Positions 25,218 to 34,430 of a DNA stretch of 64,000 nt are shown one piece after another (positions within the stretch are counted from its first letter, which is position 1; the number at the start of each line of letters is the position of its first letter). The DNA comes from Fodinibius sp036381435. Its GTDB lineage: Bacteria; Bacteroidota; Rhodothermia; Balneolales; Balneolaceae. The position numbers were made by a program, and so were the translations under genes. The stretch covers positions 1 to 64,000 of the forward strand of contig DASVCW010000019.1 in assembly GCA_036381435.1 (NCBI GenBank), read 5' to 3'. The notes under the pieces were generated by a model. That model was not told where the DNA came from. It saw nothing but the letters and a program-made list of their open reading frames with translations, and searched no databases.

Positions 25218-25916
25218 ATGAACATCTTCTACACACCGCCATCGCAAATCCATAGTGGCTTCGCCGAAGTAACCGGACAGGAAGCAAAACATGCTTCCAG
25301 AGTGATGCGCGTCCGTGAAGGCGACCAGTTAACTATTGTTGACGGAAAAGGAGGGTGGTATGAAGGAGTGATTCGACGAATTGCTAAACAATCAATTCAG
25401 CTTAAAATCCAAAGTGAAAAGAAGGTCTCTTTCCCAAAGCCCGAGTTAATACTCGGCATGGGTATCATCAAAAAACGGGACCGGTTGGAATTTGCGGTTG
25501 AGAAAGCAGTTGAATTAGGGGCAAGCCGTATTTGTTTGTTTCGTGGCGATCATACCATTAAAGAAAAGGTGAGAATGGATCGGCTGGAATCTATTGCCCT
25601 TTCGGCGATGAAACAAAGCCTGCGGGCTTGGCTACCGGAAATATCACTCTTTCAGTCATTCGAGGAATTGTTGCAAAAACATAGTGATGCCGCTTGCTTA
25701 GTTGCTCATGAGAAAGTAAATCCCGCTGATGCTGATCTCGATTTAAAAGCTATTTCTGAAGATAAACTCTTACTGTTGGTGGGATCTGAAGGCGGATTCT
25801 CTGATGATGAGATTCAAACCGCGAAAGATAAAGGAGGGAAGCTTGTTTCTTTAGGTTCACACCGTCTGCGTACCGAAACAGCAGTGGTAGTGTTTTTGAG
25901 CCGGTTTTTGACGTGA
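25218..25916 (+). CDS. rsmE: 16S rRNA (uracil(1498)-N(3))-methyltransferase RsmE
   Basis: A 232-residue SPOUT methyltransferase that methylates N3 of U1498 in 16S rRNA. The N-terminal PUA-like part (HASRVMRVREGDQLTIVDGKG) and the C-terminal SPOUT knot (LLVGSEGGFSDDEI followed by GSHRLRTETAVV) are both intact. Length is normal for the family. It follows the fold-back element remnant and is the last housekeeping gene before the AT-rich exported-protein region. Confidence 0.93.
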   Translation: MNIFYTPPSQIHSGFAEVTGQEAKHASRVMRVREGDQLTIVDGKGGWYEGVIRRIAKQSIQLKIQSEKKVSFPKPELILGMGIIKKRDRLEFAVEKAVELGASRICLFRGDHTIKEKVRMDRLESIALSAMKQSLRAWLPEISLFQSFEELLQKHSDAACLVAHEKVNPADADLDLKAISEDKLLLLVGSEGGFSDDEIQTAKDKGGKLVSLGSHRLRTETAVVVFLSRFLT

Positions 25917-25940
25917 GTATAATCTGAAATTTCTTGTTGA

Positions 25941-26028
25941 AGTTTAGTAAAGTTTTGCGTTAGTCTCAATACTGCTTTCTTAAAATGAATTATTAAAATC
26001 TAATAAAACAGCAGAGCTTTACTAAACT
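25941..26028. repeat. 12 bp perfect inverted repeat with 64 nt spacer
   Basis: AGTTTAGTAAAG at 25941-25952 pairs exactly with CTTTACTAAACT at 26017-26028, and the latter is followed by TTTTTG. A smaller pair (ACTGCTTT / GCAG) lies inside. It could be the terminator region after rsmE or a small structured element; this stretch between 25917 and 26205 contains no gene I can support. Confidence 0.5.
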
Positions 26029-26205
26029 TTTTGATTTAGAGAAAGGATGGAAACTTTATTGCGGTAAACTCCTATTCTGAATCGATGCTAATGCCGTTTT
26101 GAGCCGTTTTTTAGTCAGTTGTAAAGCCCTTCTTGCAAATATTAAAAAATTTTAACATTATGCTGTTAAAATAGTACGTTGAGAAAAATTCGGGGTAATA
26201 TCTTT

Positions 26206-28224
26206 ATGAAGGGATATAGTTTTAAAATAAAAGACCTTCTTATACTTACATTTCTGTTAATAACAGGATTAGCTGCGCAAAGTGAGGCGCAGATTGTTAT
26301 TGAAGAAAGAATGGAGTTGGGACAAGTTCCTTTCAAGAGTAAAAGCAATAAAATATCTATTCAAAGCCATGGAGATGGGCATGCTGGAGTTTTTCCTCGA
26401 TTTAGCGGGAGTATAGTTTTAAAGTTGTTTCCGTTTTGGGAAGAAGAACTTAAGCATGAGTGGGAGCTTTATGAACGTAATTTTGGTAAACTATCGGGGA
26501 TAATTGACTGGCATGAATATACTACAGTAGAGATAAGTGGTTTTAAACAATGGCAAAAGTTGGATTTCTATTTAAAAAGAACCGACGCAGATTATGAGCG
26601 ACATATATTAAATTCTAAAATTGTATCTCCTAATGATACTACATTCATAACTTTTGATTCCATTGAAGAAGATAATCCAAGCCGCCCAGGCATACATTTT
26701 CCCAGTGCAACTATAACGTTTTCAAAGGCCGATTCTTCAAAGCCGGCAATTCCCTCAGAGGGATTTTTTAATTATTGGTGGAGTCCTCCGAATATATACC
26801 TACCTATCAGGCCAATTACTATAGACGAACCCGGGTTTTTAATAGTTAAGGTTAACAAGGTTCGGGATGATGTGAATTATGAATTGCATATGGACCTTCC
26901 AACAAATAAAATTCTTACTACGAATTTAAATTCGGTTGAAGGTGATACGCTTTGGGTAGGTTATTTCACTCCGTCAGAAAAGATTCGTTTATTCATTAAA
27001 TCAAGTCATAAGATTGTTCAGGGAATTCCTATTTATCCATACGTTCTTAATCATGAGGACTATGGAGTTTTTAAAGAGTTGATATTCGAAGGGTGGACAG
27101 ATTTGAGGTTTGATGATATAAATATTGAACTTTTATTACGGCCGCATCCCAAAGAACCATCTCATATCAATCTCACTATTAAGCCTGAACCTGTTATGGT
27201 CGGAGATACAGCTTTGGTAAATGTATATGCGAAAAGAGAAAATGGAGAAATAATATCGTTTGACAAAAATCATCCTTTTGATGTAGAAATAGCTACGCGG
27301 GATGAATATGTGACTCTCTTACATCCTAACGGCAAAAATACTGCTGATTCTTTTGAAAATATCCCACTTGGTTTCAAGGTAATTGCAGATAATCCTGATT
27401 TGCCACGTTCATTATATGCGAAGATTGAGGTTTCAACAAGAGCTGATGGGCCTCTTATAAAAGATAAGTTTATTAGAGGATGGGAATATTTTAAGATTGC
27501 GAAACCTAAATTAATTCCTTGTAAAAATGTTTTTCCGAATATTGATGCAAGAGGAGATCGCCAGCCAGATAATTCAGGAGAACTTTGTGATGGAGATAAT
27601 TTAGGTTCCACATCTATCCAAACGCAGCATTATAGAGCAGATATACGAGCTTGCTTTTCGAGTGATCTTAAAAGATGGAAGGGGCAGTTATTAAAAGTGG
27701 ATGCAGATATTAAGTGGGGGCTTTGTCCATTAACGGCAAAGAAAAAAGATATGGAAATAATAACAAGCTCTGCTGATTCTGATATAACTGAAGAAAGTTA
27801 TTGTACAATTAATAATAAGATTAAGGCTACCATCGAGGCACTTAATGAGGGTGGAAATGTTGAAGTTTATTATCCCAGTGCAGTTATAACTCATGAAAAA
27901 AAGCATATTGAGCAAATTACTAGGGTAATTGATGAACAAATTTTATTGGCGGGGGAATTACTTGATCAATTAGACTCGGAGACTTATACGATTGATAAAA
28001 ATGAAGCTTCTGATGCTGCAGAAGCCCAAAGAATACTGCAGCCTTTTTTCACGTTTCTTTGGAATAACACAAAAATTGATATTAGAAATGATTTGTTAGA
28101 TGAAGAACTTAGAGACAAACGGGAATCTGAAGCGAGGGTGGCAACTATACCTCCTTATAAGAATCTTCTAAATGAAATTAGAAGGAGAGCGGAACAACTG
28201 AACTGGCAACCATGTACGGAATAA
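26206..28224 (+). CDS. exported protein with C-terminal HExxH motif, possible zinc protease
   Basis: A 672-residue exported protein that I do not recognise as a whole. The ATG at 26206 gives a clear signal peptide (LLILTFLLITGLAAQSEA); an upstream in-frame TTG at 26179 would add nine residues before it. The middle (about residues 310-420) looks like Ig-type beta domains. Near the C-terminus ITHEKKHIEQI contains HEKKH (residues 563-567), an HExxH zinc motif, and an ESEARVA segment 70 residues later could supply a third ligand, as in DUF922-type putative zinc proteases. Activity is inference. Codon use is visibly richer in A and T than in neighbouring genes. It heads a three-gene set. Confidence 0.65.
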   Translation: MKGYSFKIKDLLILTFLLITGLAAQSEAQIVIEERMELGQVPFKSKSNKISIQSHGDGHAGVFPRFSGSIVLKLFPFWEEELKHEWELYERNFGKLSGIIDWHEYTTVEISGFKQWQKLDFYLKRTDADYERHILNSKIVSPNDTTFITFDSIEEDNPSRPGIHFPSATITFSKADSSKPAIPSEGFFNYWWSPPNIYLPIRPITIDEPGFLIVKVNKVRDDVNYELHMDLPTNKILTTNLNSVEGDTLWVGYFTPSEKIRLFIKSSHKIVQGIPIYPYVLNHEDYGVFKELIFEGWTDLRFDDINIELLLRPHPKEPSHINLTIKPEPVMVGDTALVNVYAKRENGEIISFDKNHPFDVEIATRDEYVTLLHPNGKNTADSFENIPLGFKVIADNPDLPRSLYAKIEVSTRADGPLIKDKFIRGWEYFKIAKPKLIPCKNVFPNIDARGDRQPDNSGELCDGDNLGSTSIQTQHYRADIRACFSSDLKRWKGQLLKVDADIKWGLCPLTAKKKDMEIITSSADSDITEESYCTINNKIKATIEALNEGGNVEVYYPSAVITHEKKHIEQITRVIDEQILLAGELLDQLDSETYTIDKNEASDAAEAQRILQPFFTFLWNNTKIDIRNDLLDEELRDKRESEARVATIPPYKNLLNEIRRRAEQLNWQPCTE

Positions 28225-28243
28225 TTTTAAATCATAAAGTATT

Positions 28244-29596
28244 ATGCTACTTTTAAAAGAGTATAAAAAAATTGTTAAGCTATTAGTTTTAGGATATGGT
28301 TTGTTAATATCACAGTCGGCTTATGGGCAATGTTATTTAACTGCCTCCGATATGGTCCTTGGACCTCCTCCGACTTATGGCGAGCAATTGCATAATTTGG
28401 GGGTAGATACCACTCAAATAGATGCTGTTTTTCAGGCACTCAGGGAGGGAATATTATTAAAGAGTCAGTATGCCGCTTTATTCCTTGCCGAGCACAACAA
28501 AGAAGATGCCATTGAATTGATTAAAAATAAATATAATAAGGAAAGGGAATATACACATGGTGCTTTCCGCTATCTAAAAGCCCTTAAAATGCTTAAAGAT
28601 AATTCAGCAGAAAGTATGTTGATTGCTTTTGCAGATTCCTTGTACCGGGTAATTAAGGCGGGAAAGGCCCATGACACAGAGCATTATGTATATCAGGGTA
28701 CGTTGCAATTGTTAATGGATTTCAACAATTATTCGCAGTTTGAGAGGATTATTGAAATAATAAAATCTAATGCGAAAGCTAAAGATTCTCAAGGATATTA
28801 TAGTCTATTATTAAATTTTTTGGGAGTGGATAAATTTAAAGATGAAGTTATTAATACATTTATATTTATTTTAAATAATTATTCCAATACTTCCTCTCGT
28901 GTTAGTGTGGCAAATAGATCCTGCCTATTTCCCGAATCGACAAAACTTCAAAATGCGCTTCGGAAATCGGCTGTAGAAGACACTTCTTTTGCAGTTCGCA
29001 AATGGTCGCTAATAAGGTTACAGGATACATATCAAGATCCGAACCTTTTAGATTTGGTACTGGCCAATTTAGAAGCAATAAATACCCGTCCTAATATAGA
29101 ACTTTATTTATTTATAATATATGAAGAATATAATCCCCGGAGTTTATTTCTTATTAAGAAGTTAAAAAATAGTAGCTCAAACAAAATAGTTCAGGAGGAA
29201 GCGGCTAATATTTATAAAGATTACTGGTGGCTTTATTTTAAGCCCTTTGGAAAAGAATATAACTATACTCCTTCAAGAACGCTGGATAGTCTAAAGGCAT
29301 ATACAAAAGATGTCGCTTCCTATGATTGGTTAGGTGATCAGGGATTTGTGAATGAGTTAACCAACCGCCTGGAGAATGCACAACGTCATTTAGCTCGCGG
29401 TGACTCTGCGAATGCTGCCAAACAAATTGTCGGTTTCCGCCAGCGGCTGCAAAAAGTATATGAACAAAGCCAGCAGAGAAATAATAATCCGCGATTTGTA
29501 ACTGAAGACGGGTACAAGTTTTTATATTACAATGCAGGATATTTATTAGAGCGTTTGCCGGATCATCCTTCGGAACAGGAAAAACAAAGGGGATAG
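28244..29596 (+). CDS. exported hypothetical protein, helical repeat type
   Basis: A 450-residue protein with an N-terminal signal peptide (about residues 12-29, ending SQSAYGQ) and no membrane segments after it. The body is rich in helix-forming Leu/Ala/Lys stretches and contains segments such as AVEDTSFAVRKWSLIRLQD and DPNLLDLVLANLEAI that look like HEAT-type repeats. No catalytic motif was recognised. It starts 20 bp after the HExxH protein gene and ends one base before the sorting-tail gene, so the three are one operon. Base composition is AT-rich like its neighbours. Confidence 0.65.
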   Translation: MLLLKEYKKIVKLLVLGYGLLISQSAYGQCYLTASDMVLGPPPTYGEQLHNLGVDTTQIDAVFQALREGILLKSQYAALFLAEHNKEDAIELIKNKYNKEREYTHGAFRYLKALKMLKDNSAESMLIAFADSLYRVIKAGKAHDTEHYVYQGTLQLLMDFNNYSQFERIIEIIKSNAKAKDSQGYYSLLLNFLGVDKFKDEVINTFIFILNNYSNTSSRVSVANRSCLFPESTKLQNALRKSAVEDTSFAVRKWSLIRLQDTYQDPNLLDLVLANLEAINTRPNIELYLFIIYEEYNPRSLFLIKKLKNSSSNKIVQEEAANIYKDYWWLYFKPFGKEYNYTPSRTLDSLKAYTKDVASYDWLGDQGFVNELTNRLENAQRHLARGDSANAAKQIVGFRQRLQKVYEQSQQRNNNPRFVTEDGYKFLYYNAGYLLERLPDHPSEQEKQRG

Positions 29597-29597
29597 T

Positions 29598-30311
29598 ATG
29601 GATATTTCAAAGTATATATTATTGTGGCTATTTTTACTCTTTTCAAATTCGGTTCTTGCTCAAAATTCAGTTTATAACCGAGCAGTGACATCTGACTTTA
29701 GTAATGAAGAAGTAAAAAAAGCTGCTAGTCAAGTTTATGCCATTCCTTTTGTCAGTCAGGGAAATGTTTTGGAGCTTACCTTAATAAATACTACCAATAA
29801 AGTGCTCAAAAATATTGAAGTTATTTTGCAAAATTTACCTGAGTGGATTAAACCCAGGCTTAAAGATAAGTCTATCTCAAAATTACAAATTAACGAAGGA
29901 AAAACAGTTATTTTCTCTTTCGATATAGATAAGAAAGCCCCGGTTGGAAATATTAAAAATATTGAAATATTGGCAACAGATGGTAAGGGTTATAAATGGT
30001 CAAAATCGATACACTTAAAAGTTGCTGCTCCCTCTAAATTTAAATTGCTACAAAATTACCCTAACCCTTTTAATCCCACCACAACAATTGAGTATCTTTT
30101 GCCAGCAGAGATGAAGGTAAAAGTTACCATTTATAATATTTTAGGTCGCAAAGTAGCTACATTAGTAGATGAAACGCAGGAAGCGGGCCGGCAGGAATTG
30201 CACTGGAATGCTGATGGAATGGCAAGTGGATTATATATTTACCGGGTAATCGCAGATGCAGAAAATGGTAAAAAGATTATTCAACAAAGAAAAATGATGC
30301 TAATCAAATAA
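29598..30311 (+). CDS. exported protein with T9SS type A sorting domain
   Basis: A 237-residue protein with a signal peptide (LLWLFLLFSNSVLA), an Ig-like NEW3-type domain at about residues 45-145 (LELTLINTTNKVLKNIEV ... KKAPVGNIKNIEIL), and a C-terminal sorting domain beginning LLQNYPNPFNPTTTIEYLLP. Such tails direct proteins to the type IX secretion system or to the cell surface in this phylum. It is the last gene of the AT-rich trio and is followed directly by an intrinsic terminator. The three proteins probably act at or outside the outer membrane; their task is unknown. Confidence 0.8.
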   Translation: MDISKYILLWLFLLFSNSVLAQNSVYNRAVTSDFSNEEVKKAASQVYAIPFVSQGNVLELTLINTTNKVLKNIEVILQNLPEWIKPRLKDKSISKLQINEGKTVIFSFDIDKKAPVGNIKNIEILATDGKGYKWSKSIHLKVAAPSKFKLLQNYPNPFNPTTTIEYLLPAEMKVKVTIYNILGRKVATLVDETQEAGRQELHWNADGMASGLYIYRVIADAENGKKIIQQRKMMLIK

Positions 30312-30338
30312 AAAAGCCCGACCTAATGATCGGGCTTT
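30311..30338. terminator. bidirectional intrinsic terminator
   Basis: AAGCCCGA-CCTAATGA-TCGGGCTT at 30314-30337 is a perfect 8 bp stem with A-runs on the left and T on the right. It sits between the convergent sorting-tail gene (+, ends 30311) and the S41 peptidase gene (-, ends 30346), so it can serve both strands. Confidence 0.85.
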
Positions 30339-30345
30339 AGTTAAC

Positions 30346-32238
30346 TTAGTTTTCCTTTCGTATTATGGTGTGATTGGTAGCAAATTCTTTAAGCTCCTCA
30401 ACCTCATCCCACATTTTCATCGCTTTTTCAATCGTTTGACCAAATACGTCATTGAAAACAGGATATCTTTTTTTAAGTCCCCAGACTTGATGCGCTAATT
30501 CTGCTTTTAAGCTTCCCCGGGCCATCCATTCAATTTCTTCAAAGTGACCTTGAGGGATATAAAGGGTATCTGATTTAAAATCTGGTTTGGATAAAGTATC
30601 GCTGGTACTCACCACCACATTATTTTCTTTAAGCATGGTAAATACTATATCCAGCTGCTCCTCCGACCACTCAAACTCTTTGCGGAACCGGTTGAAATCC
30701 TCTTCCCATTCGGCCCGAAATTCCTTTCCATTTTTATCAAGAAAATCACGAACAAAATCAAAAGTGATACGCTTACGCTGCATATAATTCACTATTGCGA
30801 AAGATTGTGTGGTGTCTGGCTGCACGATGTGATCAGGTACAATTCCACCACCGCCGTAAACAACACGTCCGGCATCGGTATAATGTCTTAGCGAATCAGG
30901 TACATGATTTAGGAACTCTGTAACATCACTCACTGCATCACCCCGTTTATAAATCTCATAGGCATATTTTTCGCCATCTGTGGGGGAATAGGGCTTCTGT
31001 ATTAATCGTCCAGCAGGAGTATAATACTTAGAAATGGTGACGCGAATTTTACTGGAATCTGCCAGTTCATATTGCTGCTGAACCAGCCCTTTACCAAAGG
31101 TTCGCTGGCCTACAATCAATCCCCGGTCATGATCCTGAATAGCTCCGCTTACGATCTCACTTGCCGAGGCCGAGCCTTCATTAACAAGTACAATTACCGG
31201 CAAATCTTTGAATAAGCCATCACGCCGAGAATAATAAGCACTGGTAAAGCGCATATGGCGACTTTTGGTTGAAACAATTTCAGTTCCCGCGGGAAAAAAT
31301 TCCTCGGAAATAGCAATAGCTTGTCCTAAATACCCGCCCGGATTTCCGCGAAGATCCAAAATCACCTGCTCCATTCCCTTATCATCCAGCTCCTTCATCG
31401 CTTCCATAAACTCTTGATGAGTGGTAGCCGCAAAGCGATTAATTTTTACATAGCCCGTCTTCTTGTCCAGCATATAGGCCGTATCTACGGTATATAAAGG
31501 AATATCATCACGGGTGATGGTGAATTCGAGCAGATTTTCAACGCCCGGACGCTTAATAGTTACATCAACCTGGCTGCCTTTTGGTCCCCGTAGCGTGTTA
31601 ATTACATCTTCGTTAGTGAAGCCAATGGCACTGCTGTCGTTAATGGCTATGATGCGATCACCTGCTTGTATGCCTAACTGATCACTTGGTCCGCCGGAAA
31701 TGGGAGTGACAACCGTAATGGTATCATTAACAATGGTAAATTGAACACCAATGCCCTGAAACTTGCCCGCGAATTCTGTTTCGATGAGGTCACTGTCCTG
31801 CGGCTCAATATAAATGGAGTGAGGGTCGAGCATATTAAACATGCTTACAAGAGCATCTTCGGTACGCTCGGTCATATTTTCTTTAGGAAAATGGTTGGCC
31901 ATATACAGGTAGGCCTTTTCAAACTTGAGGACCGATTCTGTCAGCCCGTCAATCACTAAATTGTTAGTAAAAGTGGTATCCAGAGGCGTGTCTTCGAGTT
32001 CTGCTGTAGAATCAGAAAGGCCCGAAACCAAACCGCGAATACTGTGCTTGTATAGCTTGGTGATATCAATAGGATCAACGTAATTATTAATAATTCGCCG
32101 CTGTGTCTCGATGTATTTTTTTAGGTTGACTTGATGTTCGTCAGGCCCTTTAACCACCGATTCAACACCGGCAAGCCAAAAAATGGATAAAACAATGAGA
32201 ACCGCTAAATTGGGGGCTAAGAACTTTTTTACGCTCAT
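30346..32238 (-). CDS. S41 family C-terminal processing peptidase
   Basis: A 630-residue periplasmic serine protease. An N-terminal signal or anchor (residues 8-26) is followed by a helical domain, a PDZ domain (about residues 150-240, GIGVQFTIVNDTITVV ... GDRIIAINDSSAIG) and the S41 core with VNEGSASASEIVSGAIQ (nucleophile serine) and QRTFGKGLVQQ (lysine base), the Ser/Lys dyad of CtpA/Prc. A long C-terminal region (from about residue 440) is typical of Bacteroidota members. Role: periplasmic protein processing and quality control. Single gene, 111 bp after hslU on the same strand. Confidence 0.93.
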   Translation of the reverse strand: MSVKKFLAPNLAVLIVLSIFWLAGVESVVKGPDEHQVNLKKYIETQRRIINNYVDPIDITKLYKHSIRGLVSGLSDSTAELEDTPLDTTFTNNLVIDGLTESVLKFEKAYLYMANHFPKENMTERTEDALVSMFNMLDPHSIYIEPQDSDLIETEFAGKFQGIGVQFTIVNDTITVVTPISGGPSDQLGIQAGDRIIAINDSSAIGFTNEDVINTLRGPKGSQVDVTIKRPGVENLLEFTITRDDIPLYTVDTAYMLDKKTGYVKINRFAATTHQEFMEAMKELDDKGMEQVILDLRGNPGGYLGQAIAISEEFFPAGTEIVSTKSRHMRFTSAYYSRRDGLFKDLPVIVLVNEGSASASEIVSGAIQDHDRGLIVGQRTFGKGLVQQQYELADSSKIRVTISKYYTPAGRLIQKPYSPTDGEKYAYEIYKRGDAVSDVTEFLNHVPDSLRHYTDAGRVVYGGGGIVPDHIVQPDTTQSFAIVNYMQRKRITFDFVRDFLDKNGKEFRAEWEEDFNRFRKEFEWSEEQLDIVFTMLKENNVVVSTSDTLSKPDFKSDTLYIPQGHFEEIEWMARGSLKAELAHQVWGLKKRYPVFNDVFGQTIEKAMKMWDEVEELKEFATNHTIIRKEN

Positions 32239-32349
32239 AATGCTTTCTGTTGAAGTTTTACTTTAATTTGTAACGCTGCAAACAGGTTAAAATTATTGAT
32301 ATTAATAGCAGATACGCACTTTTAATATATTCAGTTTTACTGCATTTTT

Positions 32350-33777
32350 CTAAAGAATATAATGACTTAAATCTTTGTCTTTAACAAGATCGTCTAACTG
32401 TTTGTTCACGTATTCTTTATCAATGGTAACTTTTCCTGAATTGATATCATCGGGAATAGCAAAAAGCAGTTCATCAAGCAGGGTTGAGAGAATAGTGTGA
32501 AGCCTTCGAGCGCCGATATTTTCAACCCGTTCGTTCACTTGTGCAGCAATGGCAGCCACTTCTTTTAAAGCATCATCACTGAATTCTACCTCTACGCCTT
32601 CTGATCTCAGCATAGCCTGATACTGTTTCGTTAACGCGTTTTGCGGTTTGGTAAGAATGTCAAAAAAGTCATCTTCGGTAAGTGAATTTAACTCCACGCG
32701 AATAGGAAAACGCCCTTGCAATTCGGGAATGAGATCTGATGGCTTTGACACATGAAAAGCACCGGAACCAATAAACAAGATATGATCTGTTTTCACCATT
32801 CCATGCTTAGTTGATACATTGCTGCCTTCTACAATCGGCAGCATATCACGCTGAACACCTTGACGGCTTACATCGGGTCCGCCGCCTTTGCCATTTCCGG
32901 ATGATGAATCTGCAACTTTGTCAATTTCATCAATAAATACGATCCCCTGCTTTTGTACACGTTCCAGTGCTTCCTGAACGGCGGCATCATGGTCAATAAG
33001 TTTTTCGGATTCTTCATCCAATAAGATTTTGCGGGCGTCAGCAATGGTAACAGTACGTTTTGTCTTTTTTCGTCCGCCCATATTGCCCAGCATATCCTGA
33101 ATGTTGATTCCCATTTCTTCCATGCCACCCTGAGGACCAAAAACCTGCATCATCGGTGACTTGTTGGATTTCACCTCGATCTCAATCTTGCGATCCTCAA
33201 GCTCGCCATTACGCAGCTTCTGCCTGAATTTTTCACGGGTACGTTCATTCAATTCATTGTCTGATGCTTTTGAAGGGTCAAAATCCTGGTCATTCTTTGA
33301 TTGAAAACCCGGGGCATCGCTTCCCTGATTCTTCTTCACAGGGGGAATCAAAACATCCAAAATACGGTCTTCGACGATATCTTTGGCCTGTTCCTTTACC
33401 CGCTCCTGCATCTCCATTTTTACTATGCTGATGCCAATGTCGGTCAGGTCGCGAATCATGGATTCTACATCGCGGCCAACATAACCTACTTCGGTAAATT
33501 TACTGGCCTCAACCTTAATGAAAGGGGCTTCGGCAAGTTTGGCGAGACGGCGCGCGATTTCAGTTTTACCAACACCGGTAGGACCGATTAATAAAATATT
33601 ATTTGGTAAAATCTCATCCCTGATTTCCTCATCAGAATTCATGCGACGCCATCGATTGCGCAATGCAATAGCCACCGAACGTTTGGCCTCATTCTGGCCG
33701 ACAACATATTTATCAAGCGCGGCTACAATTTGCCGCGGTGTCAAATTTTTTTGAATAAGCGTTTCTTGTATCATCAA
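32350..33777 (-). CDS. hslU: ATP-dependent protease ATPase subunit HslU
   Basis: A 475-residue AAA+ unfoldase that feeds substrates to HslV. It begins LTPRQIVAALDKYVVGQNEAKRSVAIA, has the Walker A motif GPTGVGKTE, a large intermediate domain (about residues 120-260), the Walker B region GIVFIDEIDKVA, the sensor part GAFHVSKPSDLIPELQGRFPIRVEL and the C-terminal LSHYIL tail that docks into HslV. Length is somewhat above E. coli HslU (443) because of the intermediate domain. Its ATG overlaps the hslV stop by four bases (33774-33777), which suggests coupled translation in a stress-related operon. Confidence 0.96.
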   Translation of the reverse strand: MMIQETLIQKNLTPRQIVAALDKYVVGQNEAKRSVAIALRNRWRRMNSDEEIRDEILPNNILLIGPTGVGKTEIARRLAKLAEAPFIKVEASKFTEVGYVGRDVESMIRDLTDIGISIVKMEMQERVKEQAKDIVEDRILDVLIPPVKKNQGSDAPGFQSKNDQDFDPSKASDNELNERTREKFRQKLRNGELEDRKIEIEVKSNKSPMMQVFGPQGGMEEMGINIQDMLGNMGGRKKTKRTVTIADARKILLDEESEKLIDHDAAVQEALERVQKQGIVFIDEIDKVADSSSGNGKGGGPDVSRQGVQRDMLPIVEGSNVSTKHGMVKTDHILFIGSGAFHVSKPSDLIPELQGRFPIRVELNSLTEDDFFDILTKPQNALTKQYQAMLRSEGVEVEFSDDALKEVAAIAAQVNERVENIGARRLHTILSTLLDELLFAIPDDINSGKVTIDKEYVNKQLDDLVKDKDLSHYIL

Positions 33778-34322
33778 TCTTCAATATCTAAAATACTCAA
33801 ATTATGATTCGTGTAAATACAAATATCGGCAGCAATATCGAGTGATTTCTTAACGATTTCGCGGGCGGATAATTCCGGCGCGTTTTGCTTCAGTGCCCGT
33901 GCCGCTGCCAGGGCATAAGAGCCACCGCTGCCGATGGCTAAAATTTGATCATCAGGTGCAATAACATCACCCTGTCCGGATATCAGCAGAGCTTCGTTTT
34001 TGTTCATTACAACCAGCAGAGCTTCAAGTTTTCGCAGAAATTTATCCGTTCGCCATTCTTTGGCCATTTCAACAGCTGCTCTCTCCAAGTTGCCATTATA
34101 CTGCTTTAATTTTTCTTCAAACTTCTCATAAAGGGTAAAGGCATCGGCGGTTGAACCGGCAAAGCCGGCAGCAATTTTACCCTCATAAAGGCGGCGTACT
34201 TTTTTAACCGTTGCTTTCATCACAGTTTTGTCCATCGTTGCCTGTCCATCGGCGCCAATGGCCGCTTCGCCATTATGGATTATACCCAGTACGGTTGTTG
34301 CTTCTAATTGAGGTAAACTCAT
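33774..34322 (-). CDS. hslV: ATP-dependent protease proteolytic subunit HslV
   Basis: A 182-residue threonine protease with a short N-terminal leader (MSLPQLEA) ahead of the catalytic Thr in TTVLGIIHNGEAAIGADGQ. The first Thr must be exposed by processing, as in other HslV proteins. The family blocks KVRRLYEGKIAAGFAGSTADAFTLYEKFEEKL and AIGSGGSYALAAARAL are intact. I chose ATG at 34322; a longer frame from 34379 adds 19 residues that do not resemble HslV. It lies upstream of hslU and downstream of an inverted repeat after the RNase G gene. Confidence 0.95.
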   Translation of the reverse strand: MSLPQLEATTVLGIIHNGEAAIGADGQATMDKTVMKATVKKVRRLYEGKIAAGFAGSTADAFTLYEKFEEKLKQYNGNLERAAVEMAKEWRTDKFLRKLEALLVVMNKNEALLISGQGDVIAPDDQILAIGSGGSYALAAARALKQNAPELSAREIVKKSLDIAADICIYTNHNLSILDIED

Positions 34323-34357
34323 CGTAAAAAATTCTGTTTCAAAATTTTGTTTATTTC

Positions 34358-34427
34358 TGCCACTAAAACACGAAAGCACAAAAGGGAGTCTATAAAATTT
34401 TTTTAGTGTTTTTGTGCTTTAGTGGCA
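34358..34427. repeat. long imperfect inverted repeat between RNase G and hslV
   Basis: TGCCACTAAAACACGAAAGCAC (34358 onward) faces GTGCTTTAGTGGCA (34414-34427), with T-rich sequence between. The right-hand word starts four bases downstream of the RNase G stop codon. The related word GGTGCTTTAGTGG occurs at 58454-58466. Reading on the minus strand it could end transcription of the RNase G gene, but the stem has mismatches. Confidence 0.55.
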
Positions 34428-34430
34428 ACA

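Noticed and set aside
26179..26205. TTG start nine codons ahead of the exported protein
   Set aside because: The ATG at 26206 directly begins a normal signal peptide; the upstream codons add charged residues only.
34323..34379. 19-residue N-terminal extension of HslV
   Set aside because: The extension is not HslV-like, lies in the inverted-repeat region, and would bury the catalytic threonine behind a longer leader.
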